Shown here in pieces: positions 6,073 through 8,059 of a stretch of 8,059 nt of DNA (position 1 is its first letter; each line of letters starts with the position of its first letter). This DNA is from Coraliomargarita_B sp046540835. Its GTDB lineage: Bacteria; Verrucomicrobiota; Verrucomicrobiia; Opitutales; Coraliomargaritaceae. Location of the stretch: NCBI GenBank assembly GCA_046540835.1, contig JBKHEL010000105.1:1-8059 (forward strand), written 5' to 3'. The notes below the pieces were generated by a model. The model did not search any database. It was not told the origin of the DNA and was given only the letters and a program-made list of their open reading frames with translations. The position numbers were made by a program, and so were the translations under genes.

Positions 6073-6117
6073 GACCGGAAGGTTCTGCCGCCTGAATGGG
6101 CCGTTCAGGGTCCGGTC
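6073..6117. terminator. Nested inverted repeat between convergent genes
   Basis: GACCGGA (6073-6079) pairs with TCCGGTC (6111-6117), and inside it CCTGAA (6091-6096) pairs with TTCAGG (6104-6109). It fills the 60-bp gap between the convergent opcA and peroxiredoxin stops, where a two-way terminator is expected. Neither side has a proper T-tract, so it is not a textbook intrinsic terminator. Confidence 0.45.
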
Positions 6118-6129
6118 TGGCTGGGGAGC

Positions 6130-6636
6130 CTATTGACCTTTTCGGGGCAGGTTGTCGAGGGCGGCGACCACGTCGGCCAACTGGCCGCCAGTTGAAGCGC
6201 TCAAGTCACGCCAGACGAGCACACCATCCTGAAAAAGATAAGCCTGGCGACTCCAACGGCCTTTGCCGAAGGCTTCTGCGACCTGTTTGTCATGATCGGC
6301 GACCAGAGTGAAGGGCAAATCGTGTTTGTCGCGGAACTCGGCTTGGGTCTCGACGGTGTCCGAGGAGACGCCATAAATTGTAACGCCCCGTTCCCGAAGC
6401 TCATCCCAGCCGTCCCGGAGGCTGCAGGCCTGTTTGGTGCAACCGGGCGTCATCGCTTTGGGATAGAAATACACGAGGACAGTGCCCGTGCGCATAGCCT
6501 CGCCGAAGTCGAATGCCGTCCCGGTGTGGTCTGTGGCTTGAAGGTCTGGTGGCTGTGAGCCCAGCGGGAGTTCGTCGGCACCCAGAAAATTGTGTAAAAA
6601 AGAAAGCGGCATGAGAAGAAGAAGGATTTTCCACAT
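6130..6636 (-). CDS. Exported PrxQ/BCP-type peroxiredoxin
   Basis: A thioredoxin-fold peroxidase that reduces hydrogen and organic peroxides using thiol reductants. From the ATG at 6636 there are 168 residues. Residues 1-20 are a likely signal peptide (MWKILLLLMPLSFLHNFLGA, basic K3 and a hydrophobic run), pointing to the periplasm or envelope. The active site reads PKAMTPGCTKQACSLRD, with peroxidatic Cys66 and resolving Cys71 five residues later, the PrxQ pattern. GKGRWSRQAYLF and the C-terminal helix also fit. A GTG at 6660 would add eight residues, but TAGG lies just before the ATG and the ATG gives a cleaner signal peptide. Most PrxQ proteins are cytoplasmic, so export is notable. The cyclic-nucleotide-binding gene lies 40 bp upstream on the same strand, with an inverted repeat between them. 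Confidence 0.9.
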   Translation of the reverse strand: MWKILLLLMPLSFLHNFLGADELPLGSQPPDLQATDHTGTAFDFGEAMRTGTVLVYFYPKAMTPGCTKQACSLRDGWDELRERGVTIYGVSSDTVETQAEFRDKHDLPFTLVADHDKQVAEAFGKGRWSRQAYLFQDGVLVWRDLSASTGGQLADVVAALDNLPRKGQ

Positions 6637-6643
6637 GCCTAGG

Positions 6644-6678
6644 GATCGGCTGGAGTGCACGAGAACTTACAGCCGATC
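6644..6678. promoter_or_regulatory. 9-bp perfect inverted repeat between two - strand genes
   Basis: GATCGGCTG (6644-6652) and CAGCCGATC (6670-6678) are exact reverse complements separated by 17 nt. The repeat overlaps the stop codon of the upstream gene and ends 7 bp before the peroxiredoxin ATG. With no T-tract after it, it may be an operator, or an RNA hairpin that controls read-through or translation. Confidence 0.45.
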
Positions 6679-7096
6679 AGAGCGAGTCTGATAGTTTTTG
6701 GGTCGTCCGGTCGAGGCGTGAGGCCAGCGTCTCGAGCATTTTGACGGCTATTTCCGGGTTTTCGCGCACGAGAACATCGAGCTCAACACTTTCGAAGCAA
6801 ATCACTGTGGTCGCGTTGCGGGCTTTCACCGAGGAAGTGCGCGGTTTACCCAGGATGCTCCCGATTTCGCCGAAAATGGTGCCGGGATAAATCAGGACAT
6901 TCAGCGTGACGCCGTCTTTGACCACCTCTACGGCTCCTTTTTCAAGGACATAGAAGCAGCGGTCTGTGGCACCCTGTTTGATAATCGTGGCACCGGCCGG
7001 ATATTCTTTTCGTTGACGCACGGGCCTAGCAAAAGAGGGCGGAGCGCAGGAAGCAAGGCTGGAGAACGCCCCGTGCCTCTGCGGCGAATCTGCCAA
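6677..7096 (-). CDS. Small cyclic-nucleotide-binding (CNB) domain protein
   Basis: 139 residues if read from the TTG at 7096. The CNB beta-barrel covers about 30-120: YPAGATIIKQGATDRCFYVLEKGAVEVV, then the phosphate-binding cassette F75-GEIGSILGKPRTSSV with Glu77 and Arg86, the residues that hold the cyclic phosphate and ribose in CAP/PKA-type domains. A C-terminal helix follows. There is no helix-turn-helix, so it is not a CRP-type regulator; it is a stand-alone sensor domain or an adaptor. Residues 1-25 look unstructured and are poorly supported. A GTG at 7021 (Val26) is the main alternative and would leave 115 bp rather than 40 to the divergent gene. Neither has a strong SD. Ligand and partner are unknown. 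Confidence 0.8.
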   Translation of the reverse strand: MADSPQRHGAFSSLASCAPPSFARPVRQRKEYPAGATIIKQGATDRCFYVLEKGAVEVVKDGVTLNVLIYPGTIFGEIGSILGKPRTSSVKARNATTVICFESVELDVLVRENPEIAVKMLETLASRLDRTTQKLSDSL

Positions 7097-7103
7097 ATTG
7101 CGT

Positions 7104-7119
7104 TGACGGGCCTGACGGG
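7104..7119 (+). repeat. Direct repeat in the divergent control region
   Basis: TGACGGG occurs at 7104-7110 and again at 7113-7119, nine bases apart. The first copy overlaps a -35-like TTGACG (7103-7108). It lies between the divergent CNB gene and the LysM lipoprotein gene and could be a binding site for a regulator; no good -10 box was found after it. Confidence 0.3.
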
Positions 7120-7138
7120 AATTGGGAGATAGAGCGTG

Positions 7139-7936
7139 ATGGCTGTGCGTTTCTCTACCGCTCTATATGTTTTCGTGCTTGGTTTGTGGCTGATCGGCTG
7201 TGCGCCCAGTGGCATCGAGGTGGTCAGCGAGGAGGACGAGAAACAGTATCAGCTGGCGCAGGACTACAAGAGCCAGGGGCGGACCGAAGAAGCGCTCAGC
7301 GCATTTTTGCGGGTTATCGACGCGCGCCGGGTCGCGCCGGAGTCCCATCTTGAGGCCGGGTATATCTACTTGCAGACGATGAAGGATCCGATCCGTGCGA
7401 TCTATCATTTTGACCGTTATCTGCAATTTAAGCCGCAGTCGCCGCAGGCTGAGCAGGTCGAGCAATTGATCGAAACGGCGGAAAAAGAGTTTGCCCGTCA
7501 GTTGCCGGCGACGCCGTATCAGGGGGAGTTGGACCGGATTGATTTGATGGATCTGGTCAAGACGCTGAAGCAGGAAAATGACAGTCTGAAGCGCGACCTC
7601 GTCGCGGCTGAGCGGCGGGTGGAGCAGCTGGAGCAGCTGGTTCGGCAGGCCCGGGGGGCGCCGCCGCAGGAGGACAGCGGGGTCTCAGAAGAGAGCGCAC
7701 GAACGGCCGCCGAAGCGCGCTCGCCGCGCACGTCCCCGGAGGAAGCGAGGCAGGCCGATCCGGACCCCGCTTCGGTTCCGCGCAGCTACACGGTGCAGTC
7801 GGGGGATACCCTGAGCATGATCAGCTCCCGTTTCTATGGCACCCCTTCCCGCTGGATTGATATCTACCAGGCCAACCGGGACCGTCTCTCCAGTGAAAAT
7901 GCGTTGCGTGTCGGGCAGGAAATCCGTATCCCCTAG
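7139..7936 (+). CDS. LysM-domain lipoprotein with TPR-like and coiled-coil regions
   Basis: 265 residues. Residues 1-21 form a lipoprotein signal with lipobox L18-I-G-C21, so Cys21 would be lipidated and the protein held in a membrane facing the periplasm. Residues about 32-122 are helical and TPR-like (YQLAQDYKSQGRTEEALSAF, then AGYIYLQTMKDPIRAIYHFDRYL). Residues about 138-172 form a coiled coil (LKQENDSLKRDL and the following heptads). A charged, proline-rich linker spans 173-214, and one LysM domain ends the chain (215-265, SYTVQSGDTL to VGQEIRIP) for binding peptidoglycan. The layout recalls YbgF/CpoB-like envelope proteins with an added LysM. GGGAG at 7124-7128 is a good SD; it serves either the ATG at 7139 (10 nt) or the adjacent GTG at 7136 (7 nt). 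Confidence 0.88.
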   Translation: MAVRFSTALYVFVLGLWLIGCAPSGIEVVSEEDEKQYQLAQDYKSQGRTEEALSAFLRVIDARRVAPESHLEAGYIYLQTMKDPIRAIYHFDRYLQFKPQSPQAEQVEQLIETAEKEFARQLPATPYQGELDRIDLMDLVKTLKQENDSLKRDLVAAERRVEQLEQLVRQARGAPPQEDSGVSEESARTAAEARSPRTSPEEARQADPDPASVPRSYTVQSGDTLSMISSRFYGTPSRWIDIYQANRDRLSSENALRVGQEIRIP

Positions 7937-7970
7937 TCTCAGCCGTTGATTTGCCGCGTGAGGAGGACAG

Positions 7971-8021
7971 ATGGGTTGCTCATTTGCGCAGTTGAGTGAT
8001 GGCGCTAGAGTCCCCGTATGA
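7971..8021 (+). CDS. Putative 16-residue leader ORF before the cysteine desulfurase
   Basis: AGGAGG at 7961-7966, the strongest SD in the window, stands 4 nt before an ATG at 7971. The ORF reads MGCSFAQLSDGARVPV and ends in a TGA (8019-8021) that overlaps the next gene's ATG at 8018 as ATGA. The desulfurase has no SD of its own and an in-frame TAG at 8006-8008 rules out a longer version, so ribosomes loaded here and reinitiating at 8018 would explain its translation. The peptide has one cysteine (residue 3) and no clear run of regulatory codons. It may be only a loading site for ribosomes. Confidence 0.45.
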   Translation: MGCSFAQLSDGARVPV

Positions 8022-8059
8022 AGAAGGTGCATTTTTTCGACCACAACGCGACGACGCCG
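8018..8059 (+). CDS. Cysteine desulfurase (NifS/IscS-like), 5' end only
   Basis: Only 14 codons are in the window, MKKVHFFDHNATTP, cut by its right edge. D-x-NATTP near the start is the hallmark N-terminus of the class V aminotransferase cysteine desulfurases (usually YLDHNATTP or YLDNNATTP), PLP enzymes that take sulfur from cysteine for iron-sulfur clusters and thiolated tRNA. The start is certain within narrow limits because an in-frame stop lies at 8006-8008. No SD is present at the usual distance; the short ORF at 7971-8021 overlaps the start codon. NifS, IscS and other subtypes cannot be told apart from this fragment. Confidence 0.82.
   Translation, partial: MKKVHFFDHNATTP

Noticed and set aside
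7685..8044. 119-residue - strand ORF over the LysM gene end
   Set aside because: It crosses the LysM coding end and the desulfurase start antisense and shows no domain; coding on the + strand is well supported.

Overview
The window is about 8 kb of GC-rich bacterial chromosome with short AT-rich patches around a mobile element. The gene set and sequence style suggest the PVC group, most likely Verrucomicrobiota (Opitutae-like). The clues are a long Y1-type transposase of the kind common in planctomycete and verrucomicrobial genomes, a short QueF, a YraN-zwf-opcA cluster, and few clear Shine-Dalgarno (SD) sites. This placement is an inference from protein flavour, not a database result.

Layout. 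(1) Positions 1-1377 hold a self-contained mobile element: an IS200/REP-associated (HUH) transposase gene between 14-bp inverted repeats, with two strong hairpins and a tandem AT-rich repeat array at its right end. (2) Directly downstream, queF (7-cyano-7-deazaguanine reductase, queuosine pathway, +) runs into the 3' end of a convergent FAD-dependent oxidoreductase (-). (3) After a structured 100-bp intergenic region comes the + strand cluster yraN, zwf, opcA, with overlapping genes (ATGA between yraN and zwf; about 20 bp between zwf and opcA). zwf and opcA form the NADPH-producing entry to the pentose phosphate pathway. (4) An opposing - strand pair encodes a small cyclic-nucleotide-binding protein and an exported PrxQ-type peroxiredoxin. 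(5) Divergent from that pair is a lipoprotein with a TPR-like region, a coiled coil and a C-terminal LysM domain. (6) The window ends 14 codons into a cysteine desulfurase (NifS/IscS family). It is preceded by a 16-codon leader ORF with a perfect SD whose stop overlaps the desulfurase start.

Most of this is ordinary core chromosome. No defence system, CRISPR array, tRNA or rRNA was found. The points most worth a second look are: the transposase, which seems to lack the usual catalytic tyrosine, and its structured right end; a six-cysteine cluster in OpcA; a nested stem in front of yraN-zwf-opcA; and the coupled leader ORF before the cysteine desulfurase.
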